Shown one piece after another: positions 1-8,200 of a stretch of DNA of 64,000 nucleotides. Where the stretch lies: NCBI RefSeq assembly GCF_900187405.1, contig NZ_LT896716.1, forward strand, positions 3,472,753 to 3,536,752, read 5' to 3'. Numbering within the stretch: the stretch's first letter is position 1; each line of letters starts with the position of its first letter. Position numbers and translations under genes: made by a program. The DNA is from Geobacter sp. DSM 9736 (GTDB lineage: Bacteria > Desulfobacterota > Desulfuromonadia > Geobacterales > Geobacteraceae). Below the pieces are notes generated by a model. That model did not search any database, had not been told where the DNA came from, and saw nothing but the letters and a program-made list of their open reading frames with translations.

Positions 1-93
1 TGACATTGACCCTGTGGACATGCTGTAGCCTTTTCCCTTGCTCCGCTGGATTCTTACCGGTATGTTTCTGATCAATAGCTCAAGGAGGATACG

Positions 94-1002
94 ATGAAAC
101 ATCGTGCATTCGTGGCGGTTGCAGCATGCGCTGCGCTATTTGCGACACCGCTTCTGGCAGCCGGAATGGAGACCGACATCGAAACCCTCCTTAAACAGAA
201 AGAGGAGGAAATCCTGCTTCTGCAGAAGGAGCATGCACAGATCCAGGAGAAGCTCAAGGCCCTTGAGGGCGCACCCTCACTTACAAGCGCGGCGCTTACG
301 GCAAAGAATCTACAGCGGCTCAGGGAGATAGCTGCCGATGTAAAAGGCCAGCGCCAAACGATGGCGGAATTCGAAGCCTTCGTGAAATGGATGGCTGGAA
401 ATCTTTCCGGGTACGCAAAGTATGTCGAGGCCGGTTCGGTGGCGGCCGGATTCGCCAAGATTCTGCCGATTCCGTATGCGGGCCAGGCGTCCCTCTTCAC
501 CAAGTTCATCTCCCAGGGAATCCTTTCCCTGAACGCCGCCTCCGGGTCCATAAACCGGTACCTGGTGACGTCTGACCAGTTCCTCAAGAAGGTCGACGCT
601 ATCGATCCTGCCAAACCGAAGGTGACCGACGTGGCCGATGCAGGGCGATTCGCCGACGAGCACCTGCTGAAGGACATGACGGACCTTCAGGCGAAGCTCG
701 GAACTGCCGGCGAGATCTCCTCATCCACCCTCTCTTTTCTTGAAAGTCTCCAGCACTACGTGGGGAGCACCGACGAATACTGGAAAAAAACTAAGGCTTT
801 TCTAGCCAAAGGGGATGAGAAGAAGGAGAAGAGCTTTCTTGTCGATAGCATTGCCGGTCTGAAGAGCAGGGCGGGAAGCTTCAACGCCCGACTCAAGCTG
901 TTCGATGAAACTGCTCGAAAGGATGTGCCGCTCATCAAGACGCTCGGTGCTTATAACGAGCTCATTCATGAACTTGAAGGGAACGTGGTGGCGGTGAAAT
1001 AA
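94..1002 (+). CDS. Exported coiled-coil protein of unknown function
   Basis: A 302-residue protein. Residues 1-23 look like a Sec signal peptide: a short basic start, a hydrophobic Ala/Val-rich core and an A-A-G junction after LLA. It is followed by a charged, Glu/Lys-rich stretch (about 25-60) with heptad-like spacing that should form a coiled coil. The rest is mixed alpha-helical with no cysteines that I can find. The start is supported by AAGGAGG a few bases upstream of the ATG. It lies just upstream of an AAA-type ATPase gene and a small exported Lys-rich protein on the same strand, so the three may be co-transcribed. I do not recognise the family. A periplasmic location is inferred from the signal peptide only. 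Confidence 0.75.
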   Translation: MKHRAFVAVAACAALFATPLLAAGMETDIETLLKQKEEEILLLQKEHAQIQEKLKALEGAPSLTSAALTAKNLQRLREIAADVKGQRQTMAEFEAFVKWMAGNLSGYAKYVEAGSVAAGFAKILPIPYAGQASLFTKFISQGILSLNAASGSINRYLVTSDQFLKKVDAIDPAKPKVTDVADAGRFADEHLLKDMTDLQAKLGTAGEISSSTLSFLESLQHYVGSTDEYWKKTKAFLAKGDEKKEKSFLVDSIAGLKSRAGSFNARLKLFDETARKDVPLIKTLGAYNELIHELEGNVVAVK

Positions 1003-1035
1003 ATACCGCAGACCGTAAAGATGCAGGAGGTTTTC

Positions 1036-1941
1036 ATGTTGGATCCGGAATTGACAGTCCAGCTCAGAAGGGTACTGACTTCGCTGGAGCAGCTCTTGCC
1101 GAAGCCGGTGGCAAGGATAGACTGGGATGTCTGCCATGCCGCCAACTGGCGTCGGCATTCTTTTACCGGTTTCCTCGAGCCGGTGCCCTCGGTTGAGGAT
1201 ATTCATCTCGACGACCTGCTGGGGATCGACAAACAGAAGCAGACCGTCGAGGAGAATACCCGCCAGTTCCTTGCGGGGTACCCGGCAAACAACATCCTTC
1301 TCTGGGGGACGAGAGGCACCGGGAAATCGTCCCTCGTGCGGGCGCTTCTTCAGAACTACGCTCCTCGCGGCCTGCGGGTCATTCAGGTGGACAAGGACGA
1401 CCTGGTGCACCTTCCCGACATAGTGGACGAGATCAAGGAGAAGCCCTACAAGTTCATCATATTTTCCGATGATGCTTCCTTCGAGATCGGGGAGTCGAGC
1501 TACAAGATGCTCAAGAGCGCCCTTGACGGGTCCGTCTATGCACCTCCGGAGAACGTTCTCATCTACGTGACATCCAACCGTCGCCACCTTCTGCCCGAGT
1601 ACGAGACCGACAACCGTGGTGCAATGCTCGTGAACAACGAAATCCATCATGGGGAGGCCGTGGAGGAGAAAATTTCCCTTTCGGGTCGCTTCGGCCTCTG
1701 GGTGGCTTTTCATCCCTTTACACAGGACCAGTACGTGGAAGTGGTGAGACAGTGGCTAGACAAGCTATTCGCCCGGAACGGGAAGGAACTGCAATGGACC
1801 AAGGAGGTGCAGGATGCGGCTATCCTCTGGTCCCAGAAGAAGGGTGATCGAAGCGGCCGGATCGCCTTCCAGTTTGCCAGCCACTGGGTTGGCAGGAGTC
1901 TGTTGGCTGATAATCCGAATGGAGATGTGGGGAAAAGATGA
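1036..1941 (+). CDS. DUF815-family ATP-binding protein (AAA-like ATPase)
   Basis: A 301-residue cytoplasmic P-loop protein. Residues 91-99 form a Walker A motif (GTRGTGKSS), and IIFSDDASFE near 141-150 is the Walker B region. Further on, VTSNRRHL resembles sensor 1, and LSGRFGLWVAF follows the pattern of DUF815 ATPases. The length and the N-terminal region before the P-loop fit that family, whose substrate is unknown. I chose the ATG at 1036 over the in-frame ATG at 1021 because AGGAGG (1025-1030) sits five bases before it. The stop overlaps the start of the next small gene (ATGA-type overlap), indicating translational coupling. The ATPase role is family knowledge; any link to the exported neighbours is inference from gene order. 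Confidence 0.85.
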   Translation: MLDPELTVQLRRVLTSLEQLLPKPVARIDWDVCHAANWRRHSFTGFLEPVPSVEDIHLDDLLGIDKQKQTVEENTRQFLAGYPANNILLWGTRGTGKSSLVRALLQNYAPRGLRVIQVDKDDLVHLPDIVDEIKEKPYKFIIFSDDASFEIGESSYKMLKSALDGSVYAPPENVLIYVTSNRRHLLPEYETDNRGAMLVNNEIHHGEAVEEKISLSGRFGLWVAFHPFTQDQYVEVVRQWLDKLFARNGKELQWTKEVQDAAILWSQKKGDRSGRIAFQFASHWVGRSLLADNPNGDVGKR

Positions 1942-2189
1942 GCAGAACAGGTTGCCTTACACTGTCTGTGGCTATCCTCGTGGCCGCCTGTCTTTCTGCA
2001 CATGCAGGAGAATTTGGTGATGGTGCGAAGCAGGTCGGTCATGGGTTCAAGAAGATGGGTACTGCGACCGGCAAGGCTGCGAAAAAGAGCGGCAAGGCCG
2101 TCGGAAAGGCATTCAAGAAGGCGGGTAAAGAGACCGGCAAGGCATTCAGCCATGCCGGCAAGGAAGTGGGACGAGCGTTCAAAGAATAG
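1938..2189 (+). CDS. Small exported Lys/Ala/Gly-rich repeat protein
   Basis: An 83-residue protein with a likely signal peptide (residues 1-23, hydrophobic core ending in SAHA). The mature part is built from short imperfect repeats based on GKA-x-KK-x-GKA-x-GKAF, so it is strongly basic and amphipathic. There are no cysteines in the mature region. It overlaps the last codons of the ATPase gene by four bases. The repeats resemble basic, helix-forming proteins that bind nucleic acids or membranes, but I do not recognise the family. With about 60 mature residues it could be a structural peptide of the envelope. It converges with the NrfD-like gene 27 bases downstream, and no terminator is visible between them. 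Confidence 0.7.
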   Translation: MSRTGCLTLSVAILVAACLSAHAGEFGDGAKQVGHGFKKMGTATGKAAKKSGKAVGKAFKKAGKETGKAFSHAGKEVGRAFKE

Positions 2190-2216
2190 GAGAGGGGGCA
2201 GGTTGCTTCACGTCGT

Positions 2217-3464
2217 TTACCGCGAGTCGTTTGTGCCGAACACCGGCATCACCTTGTCGAGCAGCCAGAAGAGAAGGAAGGGGGTAGCCGCTACCATGAG
2301 CGCTCCAAACAGCCCCTCTTTTAGCGTCTCCATGCTGTGGGGCCAGACGGGGAGCCTGTAGTGCATGAACCCGGCAAAAGATGAAGAGAAAGTCTGACCG
2401 CCGATCACGACATTCCATCGCATCATGAAGACGCCGACCAGAACCAGAAGGGTAGCGGCAACAGTCCGGCGGATTGTCAGCCGCGGCAACAGAAGGAGAA
2501 TGAGAGGGACCAGGTTTCCCAGACCGTACTGGAGTATGAAAATGCTCACGAAGTCCCTGTCGTAGATGACCCTCCGCAGGATGTCCCACGATTTTACCGC
2601 CGTATAACCTCTGAAGATCAGATCGAGCAGTTCCAGCGTGATGGCGAAGACGAGGAACATCACCAGGTATTTCACGGCTATCCGTACCTCCTCCATATCT
2701 GCCGGGCCCCCCTGCACGGTGGAACCCGGGTCGGCTCCCCGCCATAGGGTGGGGAAGCGTCTGCGCTGTTCGATCGTGAGGATATAGGCAAGGATGCAGA
2801 GGGCTATCCCGGAAACGACGGCGGAGCAGATGAAGATTACGGGCATGAGGGGGGTCATCCAAAGTGCGTTGGCCTTGACGGAGCCGAAGATGAAGCCTGC
2901 ATACCCGTGGAGGAAGCAGGCAACTGGAATGCCGGCAGCGGCAAGAAGCCGCACCGCCTTTTCATCCTTCTCTATTGCATGCTCGGTTATATCCCATGCA
3001 CCCAGGGTGAGGGCAGAGAAGAGCATGTAGCGGAACTGGAGGAGGCGGGAGCGCTCGGGGATCTGTCGCAAGGCAAGAGCAGTTTCCACGAAATGCCGCC
3101 GGTAAACGAACCAGAGCTCCGAAGCGACAATCATTCCGTAGGTGGTGAAAACGATGCCGAAGGCCGCTATGGCGGAGGTAAAGTGGGGTGTCATCATCAC
3201 GGCGATTCCCCGGAGAGGGAACTGCAGATGGAGAAGCAGCGGCATCATTGCCACCGGGAGCAGCGCAAACGAAAAGACGAGGGAGAATCGGGCGATCTGC
3301 TTCAGCCTCTTTATCCCGAAGACGTGATAGAGGGAGGAGAGGACGAAGGCTCCGGCAACGAGTCCTGTCATGAAGGGGTACATCACGATCTGAATGGTCC
3401 AGTAGATATACTCGTTGGGGTAGACGAACAGTTCCTTTAGAGTCCACGCTTCACCGTGCACCAT
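2217..3464 (-). CDS. NrfD/PsrC-family integral membrane quinol oxidoreductase subunit
   Basis: A 415-residue polytopic membrane protein of the NrfD/PsrC type, the quinone-interacting subunit of Fe-S/cytochrome modules. Many hydrophobic helices alternate with short charged loops, and the segment around PVACFLHGYAGFIFGSVKANALW is typical of the family's quinone-site region. The longer upstream reading frame is not used: the ATG at 3462-3464 follows GGAGGTGAGG and overlaps the stop of the Fe-S gene (TGATG). It is the last gene of a minus-strand operon of tetrahaem cytochrome, Fe-S protein and NrfD. The set resembles the Cbc4 (CbcSTU) complex described in G. sulfurreducens, which would transfer electrons between menaquinol and periplasmic cytochromes. 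That assignment rests on subunit composition, not on a search. Confidence 0.85.
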   Translation of the reverse strand: MVHGEAWTLKELFVYPNEYIYWTIQIVMYPFMTGLVAGAFVLSSLYHVFGIKRLKQIARFSLVFSFALLPVAMMPLLLHLQFPLRGIAVMMTPHFTSAIAAFGIVFTTYGMIVASELWFVYRRHFVETALALRQIPERSRLLQFRYMLFSALTLGAWDITEHAIEKDEKAVRLLAAAGIPVACFLHGYAGFIFGSVKANALWMTPLMPVIFICSAVVSGIALCILAYILTIEQRRRFPTLWRGADPGSTVQGGPADMEEVRIAVKYLVMFLVFAITLELLDLIFRGYTAVKSWDILRRVIYDRDFVSIFILQYGLGNLVPLILLLLPRLTIRRTVAATLLVLVGVFMMRWNVVIGGQTFSSSFAGFMHYRLPVWPHSMETLKEGLFGALMVAATPFLLFWLLDKVMPVFGTNDSR

Positions 3465-4246
3465 CACCTCACCTCCAGGGACAATCCCAGGTAGAAGACC
3501 TGCGGTTTGGTTCCGTACTCTTCCTTGAGGACGCCCACCCGCTCCGTGTTTATGATCTTCGTCACCGGGTCGTCGGGATTTCTCAGATTTCCGATTCTGC
3601 GTGCATCGAAGGGGCACGCATGTACACAGGCCGATTTCAACCCCTTAGCGAGCCTGTGGTAGCAGAAATTGCATTTCTCGGCGGCGCGGTGCACCGGGTG
3701 AAAGAAGCGGACTCCGTATGGGCACCCCATGATGCAGTAACCGCAGCCGATGCACCATGATCTATCCACAAGGACGACTCCGTCGGCGGTCTGGTACGTT
3801 GCTCCCACTGGACACACCTGGACGCAGGGAGGGTTGTCGCACTGATTGCAAAGCTTCGGGACGAAGAAGGCCTTGGCGATTTCATTTTCGTCGACATCCC
3901 GCAAGCCATGCTCCTCCTGATCTATTTCACTGCGGACAAAGCCGTCCCGTCCCCCCTTCGGCGAATCGATCAGGGTTTCCCCCTTCTTTGTCACCACGTA
4001 CCGCTCGACCCAGGTCCGTGTTACCTTCGCATCGTATGGAGTGTCATTCTCGATTTTGCAGGCGCGGACGCAGAGGCCGCAACCTGTGCACTTGCGGGTG
4101 TCGACCAGGAACCCCCACCTTACGGGGCTTGTGTCATTTTCCGCGACGAGCCGCTTCGGGTCGAACAGCTCGATGGCCGCCAGGGGAATGGCCATACCTC
4201 CGATGAAAAGCAGGGTCTGTTTACAGAATCGGCGGCGATTGATCAT
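3464..4246 (-). CDS. Tat-exported polyferredoxin (NrfC-like) subunit of the membrane module
   Basis: A 260-residue iron-sulfur protein. It starts with a twin-arginine-like signal (NRRRFCK then a hydrophobic helix), so the folded protein is probably on the periplasmic face. Four cysteine groups typical of NrfC/DmsB-like subunits follow: CTGCGLCVRAC, CNQCDNPPCVQVC, CIGCGYCIMGC and a last pair of groups CNFC/CVHAC. These are expected to bind four [4Fe-4S] clusters forming a wire between the tetrahaem cytochrome and NrfD. The ATG at 4244-4246 is preceded by AGGGGAG and overlaps the cytochrome stop codon (ATGA), so translation is coupled; a start 18 codons upstream is possible but would spoil the signal peptide. 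The stop overlaps the NrfD start by one base. Confidence 0.9.
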   Translation of the reverse strand: MINRRRFCKQTLLFIGGMAIPLAAIELFDPKRLVAENDTSPVRWGFLVDTRKCTGCGLCVRACKIENDTPYDAKVTRTWVERYVVTKKGETLIDSPKGGRDGFVRSEIDQEEHGLRDVDENEIAKAFFVPKLCNQCDNPPCVQVCPVGATYQTADGVVLVDRSWCIGCGYCIMGCPYGVRFFHPVHRAAEKCNFCYHRLAKGLKSACVHACPFDARRIGNLRNPDDPVTKIINTERVGVLKEEYGTKPQVFYLGLSLEVR

Positions 4247-4722
4247 GAGCTCCCCTTTCGGTGAGGCCTCGGATTGTGCGGGTAATGGCACATGACGCAC
4301 TCGGCTTCAGGATAATGCTTTTTCGGATCAATTCCATCTATCCTTTCCCGCTCCGAGCCACGGTAAGGAAGGTAGCTGTGGCAGCGGATGCAGAGCTCCC
4401 GGCTCTTGTCGGTGGGCAGGGTCGGTGGATCCTTTGGGTGACCGAGGGCTGGCCCGTGGCAGTTTTCGCACCCGATTCCCCGATGGAAGGAGCCGGCAAG
4501 CTCCCGGTACTTTTCCTCGTGGCACTGGCGGCAGTACCCCTGAGGCCCGTACTTGACGGGAAGTCCGCGCCACTCGCTTTCATTACCCTTGCGGTGCCAG
4601 CCGTACATATACCCGCGATCATGGATGCCGAAGTCGGAGGGGACGTAGAGCATCCTGATGCCGAGGATCAATGCGACAAATAGGAGGGCGACCCACAGTG
4701 GCCGCCAGACGTGGCTCTTCAC
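4243..4722 (-). CDS. Membrane-anchored tetrahaem c-type cytochrome
   Basis: A 159-residue protein with an uncleaved-looking N-terminal helix (residues about 8-25) and four CXXCH haem-attachment motifs at 64-68, 85-89, 111-115 and 142-146. The start is a GTG preceded by AGGAGA nine bases upstream. It is the first gene of the cytochrome/Fe-S/NrfD operon, and its stop overlaps the next start. Four haems next to an NrfC-like and an NrfD-like protein is the composition reported for the G. sulfurreducens Cbc4 complex; the protein would be the periplasmic electron exit or entry of the complex. No convincing promoter was found on the minus strand between this gene and divergent imcH. Confidence 0.88.
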   Translation of the reverse strand: MKSHVWRPLWVALLFVALILGIRMLYVPSDFGIHDRGYMYGWHRKGNESEWRGLPVKYGPQGYCRQCHEEKYRELAGSFHRGIGCENCHGPALGHPKDPPTLPTDKSRELCIRCHSYLPYRGSERERIDGIDPKKHYPEAECVMCHYPHNPRPHRKGSS

Positions 4723-4851
4723 AGCAACTTTTCTCCTTTGTCTGAGATGGACAGCAGTGACACCAGTTGCTTCACTCTATAACACCGTTTATTATTTTTA
4801 CAATATTCAGGAAGGGTAGCCGCAAAGCGTTGAATATTATATTTTTTTATT

Positions 4852-4880
4852 TTGACATGATGTTTATTAATCTGTAGATT
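4852..4880 (+). promoter_or_regulatory. Sigma-70 promoter of imcH
   Basis: TTGACA at 4852-4857, a 17-base spacer and TAGATT at 4875-4880. The -35 is a perfect consensus and the -10 differs at one base. It lies 74 bases before the imcH start codon, in an AT-rich intergenic stretch between the two divergent cytochrome operons. Confidence 0.7.
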
Positions 4881-4953
4881 CGGCTGATTCGCGTACCCAT
4901 TGCGCAAAATCGCGGAGTTTTCTCCGGAGATATCACCCTTCTGAGGAGCATCT

Positions 4954-6474
4954 ATGCCTGTACGTAAGACTGCCGGATACGCCTGGAACCTGATCAGCAT
5001 GGTGGGCATGATTCTGGCCACCACCGCGACCTTCCTCATCATCGCCTTCCTCTCTCTGGAAGCGATCACAGGTTTCGAACACCCCTACATCGGAATCATG
5101 ACCTACTTCATATTCCCTGGGATGCTCATACTGGGTCTTATCCTCGTGCCTGTAGGTGCCTGGAGGGTCAGGAACAGGAGGCGCCAGCATCCGGACGAGG
5201 ATATTCCGCCATTTCCCCGCATCGACCTGAACGACCCGCACAAGCGCCGCCTATTCATCTTCTTCAACGTCGCAACTGCGCTTTTCGTGCTGATAGTTTC
5301 CGTTGCCGCCATCAAAGGGTACGAATTCACCGAGTCCACCACCTTCTGCGGGGAACTCTGCCACACCGTGATGCAGCCGGAGCACACCGCATGGAAGAAC
5401 TCGCCCCATGCCCGCGTAAAGTGCGTCGAGTGCCATGTGGGGCCGGGAGCCAAGTGGTTCGTCAAGGCGAAGATATCCGGCCTGCGCCAGGTGTATGCGG
5501 TTCTTGCCCACAAGTACCCGACGCCTATCGAGACTCCCATCGAAAACCTGCGTCCGGCACGGGACACCTGCGAGCACTGCCACTGGCCGGAGAAGTTCTA
5601 TGCCGGCAGACAGAAGGTCTTCTACCACTACGCGCCAAACGAGCAGAACACGCCGCGTGAGATAAACATGCTCATCAAGATCGGCGGAACTCCCAAGACT
5701 CCCCATGCCATGGGGATCCACTGGCACATCGGGACGGAGGTCCACTACATCGCCCGCGACAAGAAGCGCCTCGACATTCCTTACATCGCGGTGAAGGAGA
5801 AGGACGGCACCATCACCGAGTACATGAACACAGAAAAGCCGATGACGAGAGCCGAAATCGAGAAGGCAAAAAAACGGCTCATGGACTGCACCGATTGCCA
5901 TAACCGCCCGACACACATCTACCGCTCTCCGGGGCAGGAGATGGACGAGCATATCGTCTCCCGGCTCATAGATCCGTCTCTTCCCTACATAAAGAAGGTG
6001 GCGGTGGAGATACTGGAGAAGCCGTACAAGACTACTGAAGAAGCCAAAGCGGCCATAGCAGCCGAACTTCCCGCGTACTATGCAAAAAATTACCCGAAGG
6101 TGGCCCAGGAGAAGGGGGCGGCGATCACTCAGGCCGTCGCTATCGTCCAGGATATCTACAGCCGCAATTTCTTCCCGGCTATGAAAGTAGCGTGGAACAC
6201 CTACCCGAACCACATCGGGCACTTCTATACTCCCGGCTGTTTCCGTTGCCATGATGGCAAACACAAGACTGCAGCGGGAAAGGTGATTTCCAAGGACTGC
6301 GACCTATGCCACACCGTCATCAGCCAGACTCAGGAGAACATCCCGGCTGGCAAGCAGGTGAGAAGCTTCGTGCACCCGGTAGATATCGGTGACGAGCTGA
6401 TGAAGACCAACTGCAGCGACTGCCATACGGCGGGCGGGGAGGATGTCCCCGGCGGGGGAGGGCACGGCCACTGA
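4954..6474 (+). CDS. imcH: ImcH-like NapC/NirT-family heptahaem inner-membrane cytochrome
   Basis: A 506-residue protein with three predicted membrane helices (about 8-40, 44-70, 100-122) followed by a periplasmic haem domain. Six CXXCH motifs are at 157-161, 206-210, 312-316, 429-433, 449-453 and 487-491, and an unusual CX3CH (CGELCH) is at 132-137, followed by a nearby Met (TVM) as in NapC/NrfH first haems. Seven haems, the NapC/NirT domain and the length match ImcH of G. sulfurreducens, the inner-membrane menaquinol oxidase needed for respiration of high-potential extracellular acceptors. The downstream block of glgA, galT, GH57 and sugar nucleotidyltransferase also fits that locus as I remember it. 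The ATG follows GAGGAG. Expression is likely from the promoter at 4852-4880, ending at the hairpin at 6498-6527. Confidence 0.82.
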   Translation: MPVRKTAGYAWNLISMVGMILATTATFLIIAFLSLEAITGFEHPYIGIMTYFIFPGMLILGLILVPVGAWRVRNRRRQHPDEDIPPFPRIDLNDPHKRRLFIFFNVATALFVLIVSVAAIKGYEFTESTTFCGELCHTVMQPEHTAWKNSPHARVKCVECHVGPGAKWFVKAKISGLRQVYAVLAHKYPTPIETPIENLRPARDTCEHCHWPEKFYAGRQKVFYHYAPNEQNTPREINMLIKIGGTPKTPHAMGIHWHIGTEVHYIARDKKRLDIPYIAVKEKDGTITEYMNTEKPMTRAEIEKAKKRLMDCTDCHNRPTHIYRSPGQEMDEHIVSRLIDPSLPYIKKVAVEILEKPYKTTEEAKAAIAAELPAYYAKNYPKVAQEKGAAITQAVAIVQDIYSRNFFPAMKVAWNTYPNHIGHFYTPGCFRCHDGKHKTAAGKVISKDCDLCHTVISQTQENIPAGKQVRSFVHPVDIGDELMKTNCSDCHTAGGEDVPGGGGHGH

Positions 6475-6497
6475 CGGGCCGTTAGATCCAGGCACAG

Positions 6498-6527
6498 AAA
6501 AATGCCCCGGAATTCCGGGGCATTTTT
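6498..6527. terminator. Bidirectional intrinsic terminator
   Basis: A perfect inverted repeat: AAAAATGCCCCGG, a four-base centre, CCGGGGCATTTTT. It lies between convergent imcH and the minus-strand 49-codon gene; the A and T runs let it terminate both directions. Confidence 0.9.
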
Positions 6528-6536
6528 CATTCCTGA

Positions 6537-6686
6537 TTAGATCTCCACCTCCGGTTCTTCCGCCGGTTCTTCCTCTTCCGGCTCGAAATCGTCATCGAGT
6601 ACCCGCGACAGGAATTTCTTGTTGTCGTCGATAATTTTGCGGATTTCCCGCTCCAGTTCTTCCAGTTCGGTCATTTTGTCCGTCAT
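6537..6686 (-). CDS. Short acidic coiled-coil protein, unknown function
   Basis: A 49-residue protein. The first half is a charged helix (TELEELEREIRKII-like heptads); the second half is almost entirely Glu, Pro and Asp. The ATG at 6684-6686 overlaps the glgA stop codon (ATGA), and no strong independent ribosome-binding site is visible, so it is probably translated by coupling to glgA. A longer reading frame upstream would run inside glgA and is not credible. The family is unknown to me. Being tied to glgA suggests a role in glycogen metabolism or its regulation, but that is only position-based inference. Confidence 0.65.
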   Translation of the reverse strand: MTDKMTELEELEREIRKIIDDNKKFLSRVLDDDFEPEEEEPAEEPEVEI

Positions 6687-8140
6687 CGTTCTCTTCTCTT
6701 GAGGGCGAGGCGGTAGAGTTCCTCGTATTTCACCGCCGATTTCGCCCATGAATAATCGGCGTTCATCCCCCGCCGCATCAGTTTCTTCCACTCCTGCCTG
6801 TTTTCACCGAATATCTGCAATGCACGCTCCATGGCTTCCCACAGGCCGGCTGAAGAATAGTCCGTGAAAGTGAAACCCAGGTGGTCACGCGCGCTGTCCC
6901 GCTGATCCGTTACGGTATCCTTAAGGCCACCGGTGCTGTGAACCAGGGGAACCGAACCGTAACGGAGTGCGATCAGCTGTCCCAGACCGCATGGCTCGAA
7001 TTGCGACGGCATCATGAAGATGTCGCTCCCGGCGTAAATGCGATGGGCCAGGGAACCGTTGAAGCCTGTGGAAAGTGCGATCTTCCCGGGGTGGGTCTGG
7101 CGGAAGCTTTCGATGGCGTCGACATAGCGCCTGTCGCCGTTGCCGAGGATTACCAGCTGGAGGTTCTGTTCCGCTAATTGCGGCAGCAGTTCCACTACCA
7201 GATCGATCCCTTTCTGGGAGACCAGCCTTGTCACCATCGCTACCAGGGGCGTTTCGACCTTCTGTTCGAGACCCAGCTGCTTTTGAAGGGCCAGCTTGTT
7301 TGCGGTCCTTCCTGAAATTGCCGTGGGGGTGTAATTCTTGGCCAGGTTCCTGTCGTGAGCAGGATCCCAGATAGAATAGTCCAGACCATTGAGAACGCCG
7401 AACAGGCGGTCTTCCCGTGTCCGCAGAACGCCATCGAGGCCGAATCCCTGCTCCGGTCCGCATATTTCTTCACAATAGGTGGGGGATACGGTAGTGACAA
7501 CGTCGGCGGTAAGGATTCCTCCCTTCATCAGATTGAGATTTCCATAGTACTCGAGCCGATCCATAGTCAGATATTCTGCGGAAAGCCCCATGGCCGGGAG
7601 TGCTTCCGCAGGAAAAATGCCCTGATAAGCAAGGTTATGGATAGTGAAGAGGGTGGCCGTTTTCCCGAAGAAGGGGTCCTTTTCCATCTCATACCGGAGG
7701 AGAATCGGGATGAGGGCAGTCTGCCAGTCGTGGCAGTGGAGAACGTCGGGACGGAAATCGAGCTTCTTGAGGACATCGAGGACCCCCCGGCAGAAGAAGG
7801 AAAAACGTTGCGCGTTGTCCGGGTAATCCCCAGTGGGGCCGCCGTACAGGGTGTCCCTGCCGAAGTAACCCTTGTGCTCGATGAGATAGACCGGTATGTC
7901 GTCCAGAGCCGTCTGCCGGAGCAAACCTTTCTGCATCGTCTTGTCTGCAGGAACTTCCACGCTTTTCCGGCCCTTCCGGATGCTGAAGCCCCCTTTTTCG
8001 ACCTCGCGGTAAAACGGGATGAATATCCGTACATCGTGACCCAGTCGTTTCAGTTCCTTAGGCAGCGAACCTACGACATCGGCAAGGCCGCCGGTTTTGG
8101 CGAACGGCGTGACTTCGGAAGCTATCATTACGATTTTCAT
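6683..8140 (-). CDS. glgA: Glycogen/starch synthase (GT5)
   Basis: A 485-residue protein of normal length for bacterial GlgA, which transfers glucose from ADP-glucose to the non-reducing end of an alpha-1,4-glucan. The N-terminal KTGGLADVVG motif (15-24) is the conserved nucleotide-sugar loop of the GT5 family, and the C-terminal PSQFEPCGLGQL and STGGL segments are the second active-site region. The start MKIVMIASEV is standard; AAGGT precedes it. It sits in a minus-strand run with galT, a GH57 enzyme and a sugar nucleotidyltransferase, consistent with glycogen synthesis and turnover. No glgC or glgB is visible in the window. Confidence 0.95.
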   Translation of the reverse strand: MKIVMIASEVTPFAKTGGLADVVGSLPKELKRLGHDVRIFIPFYREVEKGGFSIRKGRKSVEVPADKTMQKGLLRQTALDDIPVYLIEHKGYFGRDTLYGGPTGDYPDNAQRFSFFCRGVLDVLKKLDFRPDVLHCHDWQTALIPILLRYEMEKDPFFGKTATLFTIHNLAYQGIFPAEALPAMGLSAEYLTMDRLEYYGNLNLMKGGILTADVVTTVSPTYCEEICGPEQGFGLDGVLRTREDRLFGVLNGLDYSIWDPAHDRNLAKNYTPTAISGRTANKLALQKQLGLEQKVETPLVAMVTRLVSQKGIDLVVELLPQLAEQNLQLVILGNGDRRYVDAIESFRQTHPGKIALSTGFNGSLAHRIYAGSDIFMMPSQFEPCGLGQLIALRYGSVPLVHSTGGLKDTVTDQRDSARDHLGFTFTDYSSAGLWEAMERALQIFGENRQEWKKLMRRGMNADYSWAKSAVKYEELYRLALKRRER

Positions 8141-8200
8141 CTATAGGTACCTTGTATCTGTGGTGCGCCTGAACTTGCACTACACCCGTGTTAGCACATG

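Noticed and set aside
5251-6264. Minus-strand ORF of 337 residues inside imcH
   Set aside because: Antisense shadow of the haem-rich coding sequence.
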